A DNA stretch of 64,000 bases from NCBI GenBank assembly GCA_050084515.1, contig CM114272.1:12338001-12402000 (forward strand). Direction: 5' to 3'. Within the stretch, counting starts at the first letter, position 1. Each line of letters begins with the position of its first letter. Below are positions 24,473 to 34,963 of this stretch, piece after piece. Under the pieces are notes generated by a model. It was not told where the DNA came from. It saw only the letters and a list, made by a program, of their open reading frames with translations, and made no database searches. The translations under genes and the position numbers were made by a program. Source of the stretch: Blasia pusilla. Lineage: Eukaryota > Marchantiophyta > Marchantiopsida > Blasiales.

Positions 24473-25194
24473 AACAAATCCATCAGTAGCATGTCTCACA
24501 ACATAACTTAACTCCTTGATTCTTGCTGCTCCTTTGGTTGCCAAACCTTTGGTATGTGTGGCTCGACACACCAAATCAAAACGTGTTGGATCATCAACCA
24601 CCATATCACCTAGTATCCGGAATCCACCTCAAGACATAACAAGATCAACTCTCCAACAAGAGGTTGCTTGTGTGCTTGAAGGTAGAACATGGAGCTACTC
24701 TTGCCCAACAGTGTACCCTACTGTATGAGCCACCGATACTACCGCCTCTCTAATGACATCATGTGTGGCCGTTCTCTCTCCACCATGTGCACATCGGAGA
24801 ATATGGATACCCTTTGCATCAATGGGATCTCCGCATACACAATTTGGCACACCTAATAGAGAAGGATGGGGAAGTCCAAGGCGTAACCGCAAAGTTGTCA
24901 AGAATATACTTCGAGGAAGATAAAATGGAAGAATAAGAGGATTTGTAGTAAGCCACGCCTCCGCTGTTTTACCCACGCATGAACGCAACCAAGCTCGATG
25001 AGCATCAGAGGATGTCTCAGAGAGAATGCTAGAAAAGTTGATTTGGTGCAAATTCTCAGAGATATGCTCTTGAAGTCGATCAAGCCCTTCCGTAATAAAT
25101 TAATTGAAAGGGGGTAGAATTGCTTGTGTAGGCAAGAGGAAACAAAACTCACATAGATCTCAAAAAAAATTTTAAATAAAAAAATCCCCCTCCT

Positions 25195-25202
25195 CTACAT
25201 GG
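25195..25202. repeat. 8-bp target-site duplication CTACATGG, left
   Basis: Identical to 26006-26013 on the other side of the 803-bp element. An 8-bp duplication is characteristic of hAT transposition. Confidence 0.92.
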
Positions 25203-26005
25203 CAAGGTTGCACACGGGCAAAGTCCGTGTCCGCAGACATGTCTATGTCCGTGCGAGCCCGGGTACCCGAGCACTGGGCGTGCACCCGAGCTTGCACCTG
25301 TTGCATGGCCCGCAACCGGGCCTAGGGCGGGCTCGGTGCGGGCTTGAGCCTCGCCCTAAGCCCGTATGTGGGCCTTGAACCCCCGCCCTGTCCGCGTCTG
25401 CCCGCTTAGAGCTGCACCTGCCCAACCAAAGCCCGTGCCCAATCAGCTTTGAGCCCGCGTGTGTCTGCCTGGAGTCCGCACTTGCCTGTCGAGAGCCTGC
25501 ACCTGCCCGCCTGAAGCCCGCATCTACCTGCTTGAAGCCCGCGCCCTATCAACCCTAAGCCCGCACCTGCCCACCCTGAGCCCGCACTTGCCTGCCAAAA
25601 GCCCATGCCTGCCTTGAGCCCGCACCTGCCCACCCTAGCCTGCGCCTGCGCCTGCTCGCCTCGAGCCCGCCCGGAGCCCGTGCCCAATCAACCGAGAGCA
25701 CGGGCCCAATCAACCAAGAGCCCGCGCATACCTGCCCAACCCTGCGCCTACCCGCCTCAAGCCCACACCTGCCCGCCCGGAGCCGGCGCCCAATCAACCG
25801 AGAGCCCGCGCTTGCCCGCCTCAAGCCCACACCTACCCGCCCAAAGCCCAAACTTGTCTGCCTGGAGCTTTTCCTACAGGCCATCCAATGGGTGCAGGCT
25901 CCGTGAGCGCGGGTCTATGTGGCAGGCTCCAAGGCGGGCTCGGGGCAGGCTCGGGGCGGGTAGTCCGGGCATGTTTGAGGACATGTCCATTTCCGTGCAA
26001 CCTTG
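25203..26005. mobile_element. Non-autonomous hAT-like element, GC-rich, 803 bp
   Basis: Starts CAAGGTTGCACACGG and ends CCGTGCAACCTTG, so the outer 11 bp CAAGGTTGCAC are perfectly inverted. It is flanked by the perfect 8-bp duplication CTACATGG. Next to the left end is a stem-forming GTCCGTGTCCGCAGACATGTC..GTCCGTGCG region, mirrored near the right end by GACATGTCCATTTCCGTG. The interior is a degenerate array of CCCGCACCTGCC / GAGCCCGC phrases with no transposase. It interrupts the R2-like LINE between its RT thumb region and zinc knuckle, so it is younger than the LINE. Related copies are at 40398, 43386, 44585 and 51051. Confidence 0.92.
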
Positions 26006-26013
26006 CTACATGG
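26006..26013. repeat. 8-bp target-site duplication CTACATGG, right
   Basis: Matches 25195-25202 exactly. Confidence 0.92.
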
Positions 26014-28549
26014 GCGACATGATGCATCAAGATAGGTTTATCTCCTTGGAGAAACCTTGAAGCCACCAACGCCCAACTCCCCAAAAAAGATGCTAAGGCA
26101 CATGGGACTATGGAGGAAAGCCCCACCCCTCCAAAAGAAATAGGCAAGATAGCTTGTCATGAAGCCAAGACACCATCCTCTCCCTCAAAAGTATTTGGGC
26201 CAAGAAGTTGACCAAAATTTGCCAAGATAGAAGCGTCAAAAGAGGCCTACCAATGTAAGAACCTTGAAGTGGGAGGACAAGTGCAAAGAAGGTAGGAAGG
26301 ATGTCTTAGAAAATATTGGGAGATAATCCCAGAAGCCCCTTGGGGATCCCCTAGATGAGATAATAAATGAAGCCATTCCACGTCTTTCAAAAGGGCCTCA
26401 TCTAAGAACTTCGAGACATAGTCAATTCGATGAAGTCAATTGGGACCCCAAGAACCCTAACCCCTTCAATGCACATGGGAAAATCAAGAGTAGGTGGGAT
26501 GAATGTTGAGGGAAAGCATGAAAAAGAGTTTAAGGTTTAAGAAAAAGAGTTGCTACACAAAATGGATGTAAGCAAGAATCACTTTAGAAGGAGGACCTAT
26601 AATTTGAGTGTCGTCAACAATAGAAGGGAAAAAAAAAGATGGAAAATGGCAAAGAGTGGGCCCCCCATAAGATCACCTTGACGCATGCCACAAGCTCATG
26701 GGAGAATACTATATTCCCTGGAAGCAGCATGATGAGAATAAATAATGGGCATATCATAGCCATAGGAGCGGACAAATGGAATGAGACTGGCAAGTTGTGC
26801 TCCTTCACAACGTAACTCCTTAAAGATGGCCAAACGAGAAATTGAAGTCAATGCATTAGCCACATCGACTTGAATTGCTACCCACTCTGGATGAATATCA
26901 AGAGTGGAGTGAATCCCATGCACCATAGCCTCACAACCACCAGGGGTTGCCACTCCAAATTGATGAGGAAATAAGTGGGGATAAAATTGCAATCACAGGA
27001 ATCGACTAACCAAGCGGTATAAAACCTCTCTAATAGCCAAAGGGCATACACGTGAAGGAGGCTTATCCATACCCAACCAACAACAGACCCCTAAGAGCCT
27101 AGAGATATAGAATGGGAGACAACTGGCTACAATATGTGCACACACCTTATAGAGAGAGACAAAGCCATTTGCTAAATCTACCAAGATAAAGCAATTGCAC
27201 AGATGCTAAAAAACCATCCCTGATAGCCCGCTTGCTAATAAGGGAGAAGTATGAAGAAAAGCCCTTATGAAAACCTCCAAGTCAAGCTCCAAGTCAAGAT
27301 CTAATGTATAGTCTTCCACAAAAAGTGGTGCATCACCACTTGAAGGAGGGTGAAGAGCTTCTAAGAGAGCCATTGTGCCCCCATTTGGAACCGTTGGAGA
27401 GAGAGGACCCAATTCTCAAGCCGCACATGAAAACTCACCAACTTGCCCCAAAAGTAGATTTCATCAAAGGCATTTTTGTATTGAAGGCCCTCCATGATTG
27501 GCATGTTGAGGGGGATGAGTCAGAGCTAAGGCCTCTGCTCGAAGTACATGCTCATTCTAAAAATTCTCCCAATCCCCACACATAAAGCGTTGAATACGTG
27601 CGGAGGTTTCAAGATGACCCGTCGCACCACCCCTTCGAGGTAGGACTAAAACTCATTGTGGGAAAAGTAATAGGAGATACCAAGCATTAATATTTATGGG
27701 ATCACGTGCTAAGCTTTCTAATGGGAACAACAAATATTATTGGATGATGGGGCAAAGAGCAATAAGAATGTGAGTGTAGAGCCTAGGACAAGGGAGACCT
27801 GGTTGGAAAGAGCAAAGGAGATCAATTTGGCTTAACTAGGTCCAAGCAGTTCTTATGGGGAGTGCAGTAGGAGGTGGTATCGGGTTAGGGATTGAAGGCC
27901 CATGCATGGATCCACAATATTGCTGATGTCTTTTGATCCCATTATGAGCAAACATTTTACCACAATGTATGCAACGAACTTTTGGCACAAATGCAAAAGT
28001 GGAAGGGTTACAAGAAGAGGAGGTGGGAGGTGATGGATGATGATGCGGGGGTAAATAGGTTGGGGAAGGAGGAGGAGGAAGAGGGGAGATAAGGGTAGAA
28101 TAGATGGGAGTTGGAAGCAAGGGCATAGTTGAGATATGTGAGGATAGCAAAGTAGTAGGATTCAATAATAATGGATCAAAATTAGGTCCAATAGGACAAG
28201 ACGAAGAGGGGAGAAGAGGACAAGGAAGAGGAGAATATGGAAGAAATATAGCGAGTGTAATGGGTATATTAGTATCTGGAGGAAAATAGCGAGATCTAAG
28301 ATGAGGCGGGGAACCATGGGGATAGGTTACGGCTGTAGGAGGATGTGTAAAACTAGAGAAGTAAGTAGATGGTATATCCAACTCCATCTCTGATGGCATA
28401 GAAGCAAAGGTAGGCAAGTCATCAAAGACAAGGGAAGACATATGAAACATGATTTTGAGAAAGCATGAGGGTAACAACCAGAACAAAAGTAGTGGAATCC
28501 ATCCAAAAGATATATAGACGGAGAGAATAAGATTAGGCAATGACAAATT

Positions 28550-30309
28550 GATGATAGAAAGTTACTTTAAGAAATATAAAAAAAATTGAAAAGGAAAAGT
28601 GACCAATGATATCAAAAGAAGTGGCTCAAGAATATGAAACCCTAATGGCCTTAAGGAGATAACAAACGTATGTAGGGGCGAAACAATAAGGTAAAGAGTT
28701 GAAAAAGCAAGGAAGGCGTTCGAGAGGAATTGACCTAAAATAAACCCGTACACAAAAATAGTCGCCTATGGAGAAGAAAGAAAAACTAGAAAACCTCATT
28801 GTATGAAAAGAATGAGCTCATGAAGACGATCAAAACAAGACCAAACACGCCCAAAACTGATACTCTAGGAGAAATTTATGAAAGAAATTGGAAACGCCAA
28901 AAAAGAGGATGTGTGGAGAAAGTGATCCACTCACCAATGACTGTTATGAGGGAATAAGGTCATAATGTTGATTGAGAAAAAGCAAGAGGAATCCCTTAAA
29001 CCAATGGTAATCCGGTATTACACTATAAGAAGAGCGTTATGTGTGAAATTGCATTTAGGAATCTATGAGCATATTTAGGAGAGAAGGAGGTCTAAAGATT
29101 CCAAGAAAAATCCATCTTAAGTGGAAAAGAGAAGACCCCCAAGTTCAAGATTAAGAAGATAAACACCTGGCTTGGGCCTTAGATTGAAAAGATTGGAACA
29201 CAATAGAAATAGTTACAAGAAAAATTCTAAACGTCCCTCCATGAGTCCATCTCCTCCTACTAGTCCTCCACCATAGGTTTCTTTCATTCGTGCCTCGGAC
29301 TAGTGTAAAAGAAGACAGGATCCCATCTAAAGAAAATAGAACATGCAAACACCTTGGCTACATCCTTAGGATATCTCCTCTTGGGCACGGCATTTGGCGT
29401 TCTCTATCGTATCACTGAAGGATATCAAGCCTCTTCAGTCAGGGAGGGACCGGGTAAAATACCCAAGTCAGCCTCTCACCAGACCCTGTAAAAATTCCTT
29501 TCAGACGGAACTGGAGGTGCGATTATTCTGAAAAGTGAGGCACTCTCCCTACCCTTCTCAAGTAGGTAGAAGCGTAGAGAGACACACTTTCGCTCGATAA
29601 ACTCCAGTTAAGTAGTAATCTTCACACAGTTGTGTGCCTCTCTCACGCACTTGCAGGTTGTGCATGGCATGTAGTGATTCCGTTCACAACTTTGCCGAGC
29701 TAGTCCTTGTCCCCAAATCTTACCAATAATACACTATCGGATCACTTATGTATGACTTCCCCGGCATCATACATAACAAATTACAGTTAGGTTATAATTT
29801 GGATGGTTTTTCCATCAGCCGCTTTTTATTGAGCATGTATGATGGATCCTTTTTCATCTCCCTTCAAAAAAGAAATAGAAAACATGCATTAAAGGGGATG
29901 GGCATCAGTATAAAAGAGAGTTTTGAGCAACACAAGGTACGACCCTTCTTTACCTAAACTCACCACTAGCGTAAAAAATATGTGTAAAGTTTTGGGGAAT
30001 TGTTGCCTATACTAAAGATTTGCATTAACTATGATAGCAATCGATAAGGAAAGAGTCAAACCTCTCCCCCATACTCCCACACATCTCTATGGCTAGCGAG
30101 ATTAAACAATATCTAAAATCAATTGTAGAGATGGGCAAGTGTTCTTCGCCACAACTGCCGCCACCACTCCTTATAGCAATCTCCCTTATGCTACCACATG
30201 GGCATCCACACACTCCCACATAGGATCCATCACTACAACATCCACCATCGCCACCTCAACCGCTTGTGTTTTATAAAGATCGGCACGAATAAGGTAATCC
30301 CACATGGAA
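28550..30309. other. Interval without recognisable genes
   Basis: Between the LINE and the Gypsy element. The first part (28550-29150) is A-rich on the plus strand and may be the LINE's untranslated 5' region. A more GC-balanced stretch at about 29350-29640 holds no ORF or repeat that I recognise. Short frames are scattered and lack any family features. Confidence 0.45.
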
Positions 30310-30313
30310 TAGT
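30310..30313. repeat. TAGT direct repeat flanking the Gypsy element, left
   Basis: TAGT (ATAGT at 30309-30313) directly precedes TGTCATG. TAGT (ATAGT if the last element base is counted) directly follows the other end at 40018-40021. Four or five bases is the expected range for an LTR-element target duplication but is weak evidence alone. Confidence 0.6.
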
Positions 30314-30681
30314 TGTCATGATCATACGGATTATGTCGTAGAGTATAGTGTGCTAGTAGAGGCCGTACCTTATGTAGGGCCGTAGTGTCTAGGTAGAAAT
30401 GCGGTTTCATACATAAGGTTGGGGGTTACTCCGTTGAGGGTGACTTTTTGAGTAGGGCCCGCTCTTAGGTTGGAGGATATTGTGTGGAGTGCATTCAGAG
30501 AACAATTAGTTCTTTGAGTGAAGCTTGTTGCATTGGGAGTTAGCCTTGGTAGTGAGTAGAGCTCTTGGCTATGGTGGTTCCCGCAAGCTTCGACCTGGAT
30601 TCTCCCATCGTGCGGTGGGTTTGGCTCGATTGTATATGATTCTATGCGTGTTTTATGACAGTAGTTCTTTCATGGATTTCA
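30314..30681 (+). repeat. 5' LTR unit B (lacks unit A)
   Basis: 368 bp matching 39544-39911 without gaps. It begins TGTCATGATCATACGG and ends GGATTTCA. The 105-bp unit A, which precedes B in the 3' LTR, is absent here; ordinary flanking DNA begins directly upstream. No convincing tRNA primer-binding site follows: the next bases are CTCAAAGAACTCGAG, and the first TGG is about 24 bases further on. Confidence 0.88.
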
Positions 30682-31349
30682 CTCAAAGAACTCGAGTAGA
30701 GCGATGGTAGCTTCGATCGTGGATCAGTAGGATCTGGTTAGGATTGATTGTATATTCAACCGTGGATTTTCATGTCTTGTGGCCTATTTTGGAGGTGTGA
30801 ATCTGATGCGTGGTTGGTTGGGAAAGAAGCACCTTGCTCAGAGCTTTCCAACGCGCTTTAGATCGCTGGATTTTGTCAAGGGAGTTGGAAGTTATCAAGG
30901 ATTGAAGATTCTGGTTCGTGTTCGACAGTTTTCTGATGTGGAGAGCTTGGAGTGCGGAAGCTCTGTTGAAGTTCATCCAGATCGGTTGAGAGGTTCGTGT
31001 TGCTACCTGTATTGTGATCTCATGTGAAGCTATCTGCTTGAGTGTGTGGAGCATTTCGGATTCCTGTGTGCATGAATCTGTGCGGAAGCGTTGTCGGATT
31101 TGCGATTCTGGAGGTGTATGGAGAGCAAGCTTTTCTGATTTTTAGCTCAAAGTACAAAGCCTGGTTGTAGCTGATTTTTTTGTGGAGAGATAGCTATGGT
31201 GGCCTACTAAATTCTGGTTGAAACAGATTCAATTTTGGTTGAGGATTTGTGGAGTAATTGCTCATCAAAATTTTGCGGACTAGCTCAAGGTTTGGCTATG
31301 GTGGACAGCAGATCGGAGGGGCTGGTCGGTTGGTGACTCGTTTGTTGTT

Positions 31350-31384
31350 GGAGACGCCTATCCCCCAATGGGATAGGCGTCTCC
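31350..31384. repeat. Hairpin, 15-bp perfect arms
   Basis: Left arm GGAGACGCCTATCCC (31350-31364), loop CCAAT, right arm 31370-31384. It is followed five bases later by a second, longer hairpin. Confidence 0.95.
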
Positions 31385-31389
31385 AAGCC

Positions 31390-31439
31390 TGCCTCACGCC
31401 CAAGAAAGCAAGCATGCTTGCTTGCTTGGGCGTGAGGCA
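31390..31439. repeat. Near-perfect 50-bp palindrome
   Basis: Arms TGCCTCACGCCCAAG (31390-31404) and its complement (31425-31439) enclose an 18-bp perfect palindrome AAGCAAGCATGCTTGCTT (31406-31423). Only one base pair (31405/31424) is mismatched. Together with the adjacent hairpin it would make a very stable structure in RNA or single-stranded cDNA. Confidence 0.95.
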
Positions 31440-32093
31440 ATTTTTGCAAGATTTGTGAGTTGAGTGTTGCATAACTGGTCACCCATCTTTGGGCTATTCT
31501 GCCTGGAAGACGCATAACTACTAAGTCCTTCACTATGCCAGTCTACACACTGGTGTAGCTCATTTGGTGTTGTTCGAAGATGTGTTAAGTGCTTTATGCA
31601 TTTTGGGTTTCTGGTTGATGGACCTCTGGCGCATAGTATGGTGTAGCCTCTCCATGCAGGTGATATTTTCAGGTGCTGCGAGTGCGACTAGCACGTCATC
31701 GACTAGCGGCGGAGTAGCTATTGCATTAGAATTGTGTGGTGGGTTCTGTGGATTCAGGGGGTGCCACATTTGGTGGATTGTGTTACCTTGATTTCCATTT
31801 GTGATTGGAGGGTTGTCGTTGGACTTCCTGTGTTTGGATCCCCTCCATTGTTGCTTCTTGCTTGCGCGCCCATTGTTAGGGTTGACGCTGATTTCTAGAG
31901 TAGTTTTACTCCTGTGTGCTACCGGTAGTGAAGTTGGAGTGATGACCACTAGACCGTGGGAGGCTTCCTGTGGTGATGAAAGATTAGGTTGCCTACACCC
32001 ATAACTAGTAGAGGTAGAATAGTACAGCGACATCGACATCGACGTCACTTGGTTACTTAGTGGTGGTGATTTGGTGGTGGTGCGGCATCGGCG

Positions 32094-33610
32094 TTGGTCA
32101 TCACGGAGCTATCTGGTGGTCTGGTTGGAGACCGTGGTGCGAATAGTGGTGGTTTTATATGGAGTGGATTGAGGTATCGGCTACCTTTTCCACTTCCGAC
32201 GGTTGATGAAGAGGAGGACGGAGGTGTTCCAAACACCGAGTCTTCTACGTTATTATTGAGTGTTGCACCTCCATTGATTTGGGACATGGACGGGATATAT
32301 GGGGCCATGAAGGGCCCATGACGATACTCGAGTGCAGTGGGCACCATTGAGTTGGAGGACTTCATTCAGGAGTTTGATACGTGGTGTGATATGCAGATGT
32401 GGCGGAACGCCACGTTGTTTATACCCTTCTTGGCTTGGAAGGGGTTGTTTCAGCACTTGGAGGGACCATTTATGGATGATTACCATGATTTTAGGAGGGA
32501 CCATGTTGTTGAGATTGAGGCGTGGAGACAAAATTGGTCTCCAGGCTATGTGTCTATCACCCATGGTGGTAGTGGTAGTAGTGCTCTTACTATGTCAGCC
32601 AGCCCGACATTGAGTGGTGCGAGTACGAGCGCCGGAGTGGGGTACCAGTGGAGGTACCCATGGAGGTACCAGTGGGGGTACTAGTGGAGGTACTAGTGCC
32701 CCACCATCATTCAGCTTGGTTGCAGAGTTCTTCAAGAGGTTGAAGAAGAACTATCAAGGAGTGAAGACAGAAAAGTTGCGGAGTCTTCAGGAATTTGAGC
32801 GAAAGACTAGTGAGAGTCTTCGTGAGGCATACACTCATATGTGATGCTTGATTTCAGTTAACCAGGGTGTGACTAAGGTAACTGAAATCAAAGTTTTGGT
32901 ATGGGATCTTGGACAAAGAGTTGCGCCGCAGGGTACGTGATGCTACTCTTATGAGTGATGATTCATCCACATTGGCCCATGTGTTTGCTCTATCTGAGAA
33001 GATTGAGCTTAACATGGTGGAGGAGAGAGTGGTGACATCCGCCTCACAGTCTCGTAGGAGTGGTGGTGGTAGTAGTAGTGGAAGTCGTGGGGGGTACACA
33101 CGACCTCAGTCACGTCCTAGAGGGACACTTGCGTAGAGACCATTGCCTTCATTTGCTGCCCCGCAGCAAGGACAGTCATGTTGGACATGTGGAGGTGATC
33201 ATGTTAGGAGGTTTTTTTCCCAAGAGGATGGGAGACGTACTTTGGAGGATGGGCCTCAGTCGGCCCCAACTCAGTGCGATCATTGCGGGAGACCAGGTCA
33301 TCCTCGAGAGCGTTGCTTTGATCTTCATCCCGAATTGAGATCAGGTCGCGGCCGTGGTGGTGTAGCTCCGAGAGGCCGAGGTGGTAGAGGTGGTAGGGGT
33401 GGTAGAGGTGGTAGAGGTGGACCTGTGGTTGGAGAGCCTACGGTGGCTACCCCTACCACTACGACAGAGTCAGCTTTGGCTGCAAGGATTGAGCAGTTGG
33501 AGGAGAGGTTGGCTACTATGGCTGGTATCCAGCATAGAGCAGGTTCAGGAGCAGGGTCTTCCACCTTTTCTGGAGGGGATGATCTCTCTTATATGGTGAG
33601 TGCAGCATAG
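32094..33610 (+). pseudogene. gag polyprotein of the Gypsy element
   Basis: The capsid-like part reads MWRNATLFIPFLAWKGLF (about 32395), then after frame changes AEFFKRLKKNYQGVKTEKLR and EFERKTSESLREAYTHM (32724-32842), and MDKELRRRVRDATLMSDDS (32909). The nucleocapsid has two zinc knuckles: CWTCGGDHVRRFF (from 33179, last cysteine replaced by phenylalanine) and canonical CDHCGRPGHPRERC (33275-33316). A Gly/Arg-rich RGRGGRGGRGG box (about 33340-33425) follows. In such elements gag forms the particle and packages RNA. Lesions include TGA at 32319, a stop near 32683, a stop at 32842, and a local inverted repeat (32848-32891) that has overwritten part of the frame. Confidence 0.85.
32848..32891. 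repeat. Inverted repeat that rewrites part of gag
   Basis: TTGATTTCAGTTA (32848-32860) and its complement (32879-32891) are separated by 18 bp. The left arm fits the gag frame and the right arm does not fit the expected family sequence before FWYGILDKELRR, so the right arm looks like a templated replacement. Confidence 0.75.
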
Positions 33611-34963
33611 GTTGAGGCATCAGCTACAGTTACGAGAGGAGCCACTCGAGCGTCAGAGACAAGTGGTGCTACTGTGGAGTTGGACCCATAGAGGGGTGAG
33701 GCTGGGAGGCAGGCTAGGCTTCCCCAATCATTGTTTTTGTCTGAGGTGCTTAGGACTCCTTTCATGGTTCCTACGCAGCTTATTGAGCCTACAGTGGGGA
33801 CAGAGGCATCTACATCGCGTGTAGTAGACACGAATGCAGTATCCAGTACAGTATTGCGGATGGCAACTTCAGTGTTGGGATCCCCATTGTTTTCAACCAC
33901 GGAGCTGATGGCTTTAGGAGTTGACTTAGCTCCTGTAGTTTAGCTAGCAGCCACGTTGTGTGAACGTGGGGGTGTTACTGCTACATGTGCTGAGGTGGAT
34001 GAGGGTGTTGTGGTGGAGCGACCCTCTATGTTAGGTGTAGCATTGAGTACCAGTTCTACTTGGCAGGCAGCAGCGGTGAAGATGGATGCATTACCACCCG
34101 GCCCGCCATTGATCATGAGAGGCTTACACCTGATGTATGTATGTTGGACAACCGCAGTGGGATATTCTGATTGGTGAGTCCTACATAACATGTGTATAGA
34201 CTAGATAGAGTCTTGTAAGACTCTGGTGCCCAACCTTTGATGTTGGGAAAGGCGGCATGTATTAGTTTGGGTATTCGGAGGTCAGAGCTTGAGCCTTGCC
34301 CATTCAAGATTCAAACAACACTTAGAGGAGCCAATGATAGGTCTCAATTCATGACACGGGAGAAGTTGTCTGTACAATTGAGATCAGATCATGTGACTGA
34401 TAGCTCCTGGTTGGGAGTACTTGCAGTGGTTACATCAACCGAGTCGTATGATATACTAGTTGGAGGAGCAGTATTGTAACCCGATTGGTTTTCAAATGGA
34501 CTCCTGGATTGAGACAACGTCTTATAGACCTGGTTGGCAGTCCGGGGATGGAGGTATGAGCCAGGTTCCTGTGAGATTTATTTATGGGGCTCGACTAGGA
34601 GGGTCTTCCCCAACAGTGTTAGCATCTGTGGCTGGTTTTAGTGGAGTAGTCACTTGGCCAAGAGACTTTTTGGAGGGTAATCTTTTTGCTATGGATTTTC
34701 CTGTGCATGAGGAGGTAGAGGAGATCCCTAGTATTGCAGCAGTGGCATCCTCATCGTTGGATGTGCCACTTTGGAATTCAGGCGATGCACTACGGCAGAA
34801 GGCTGATCGGCTAGTGCATGAGGCTTGGTGTGAGGCTATCATACCTCACGAGGAAGAGGACACCCCACGTCAGACTCCTAATTTTGGTCCAGTTGGGTTA
34901 TCCCCTTTGGATATACTACACCCATTGTATGGCAATATCCGCCGGAGGGCATTTGTGTGTTAG
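33611..34963 (+). pseudogene. Protease region and linker of the Gypsy element
   Basis: A low-complexity Thr/Val/Ala-rich linker (33611-34200) leads to the aspartic protease signature DSGA at 34219-34230 (frame DSGAQPLMLGKAAC), directly preceded by a TAA at 34216-34218. The fold continues through FMTREKLSVQLRSDHVTDSS and SYDILVGGAVL (about 34350-34478), whose ILVG is the second protease landmark. A further 34460-34963 frame (GFQMDSW, FIYGARLGGSSPTVLASVAG) links to the methyltransferase. The protease would cut the Gag-Pol polyprotein. The region is broken by at least two stops and one frame change. Confidence 0.75.

Larger units (their letters stand above)
24440..28546 (-). pseudogene. R2-like non-LTR retrotransposon (LINE) with restriction-like endonuclease, broken
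   Basis: Minus strand, N to C. There is a zinc finger CIHCGKMFAHNGIKRHQQYC (about 27977-27918), a Pro-rich N-terminal region around it, then RT blocks: LLGVCCWLGMDKPPSRVCPL (about 27095), QFGVATPGGCEAMVHGI and WVAIQVDVANALTSISRLAI (26960-26820), RQGDLMGGPLFAI (about 26686-26645), and the catalytic segment VDDTQIIGPPS with Asp-Asp at 26610-26615. A conserved ISFGGVGLSS block is at about 26140. After the inserted element at 25203-26005 come LRLGLPHPSLLGVPNCVCGD and the knuckle CxC...HILRC (about 24860-24790), then DPTRFDLVCRATHTKGLA and VPFALEVFG (24595-24440). A CCHC knuckle followed by a PD-(D/E)xK endonuclease after the RT is the R2-clade layout. There are many stops and frameshifts. Confidence 0.75.
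30682..32090 (+). other. Gypsy leader region
   Basis: About 1.4 kb between LTR unit B and the gag-like frame. It lacks a recognisable long coding frame and includes two strong hairpins at 31350-31439. This is the usual place for packaging and primer-binding signals, but none can be identified by eye. Confidence 0.5.

Noticed and set aside
25243-26147. Arg/Gly/Ala-rich ORFs within the 803-bp element
   Set aside because: Composition artefacts of the CCCGC array; only the part beyond 26013 belongs to a real (LINE) frame.
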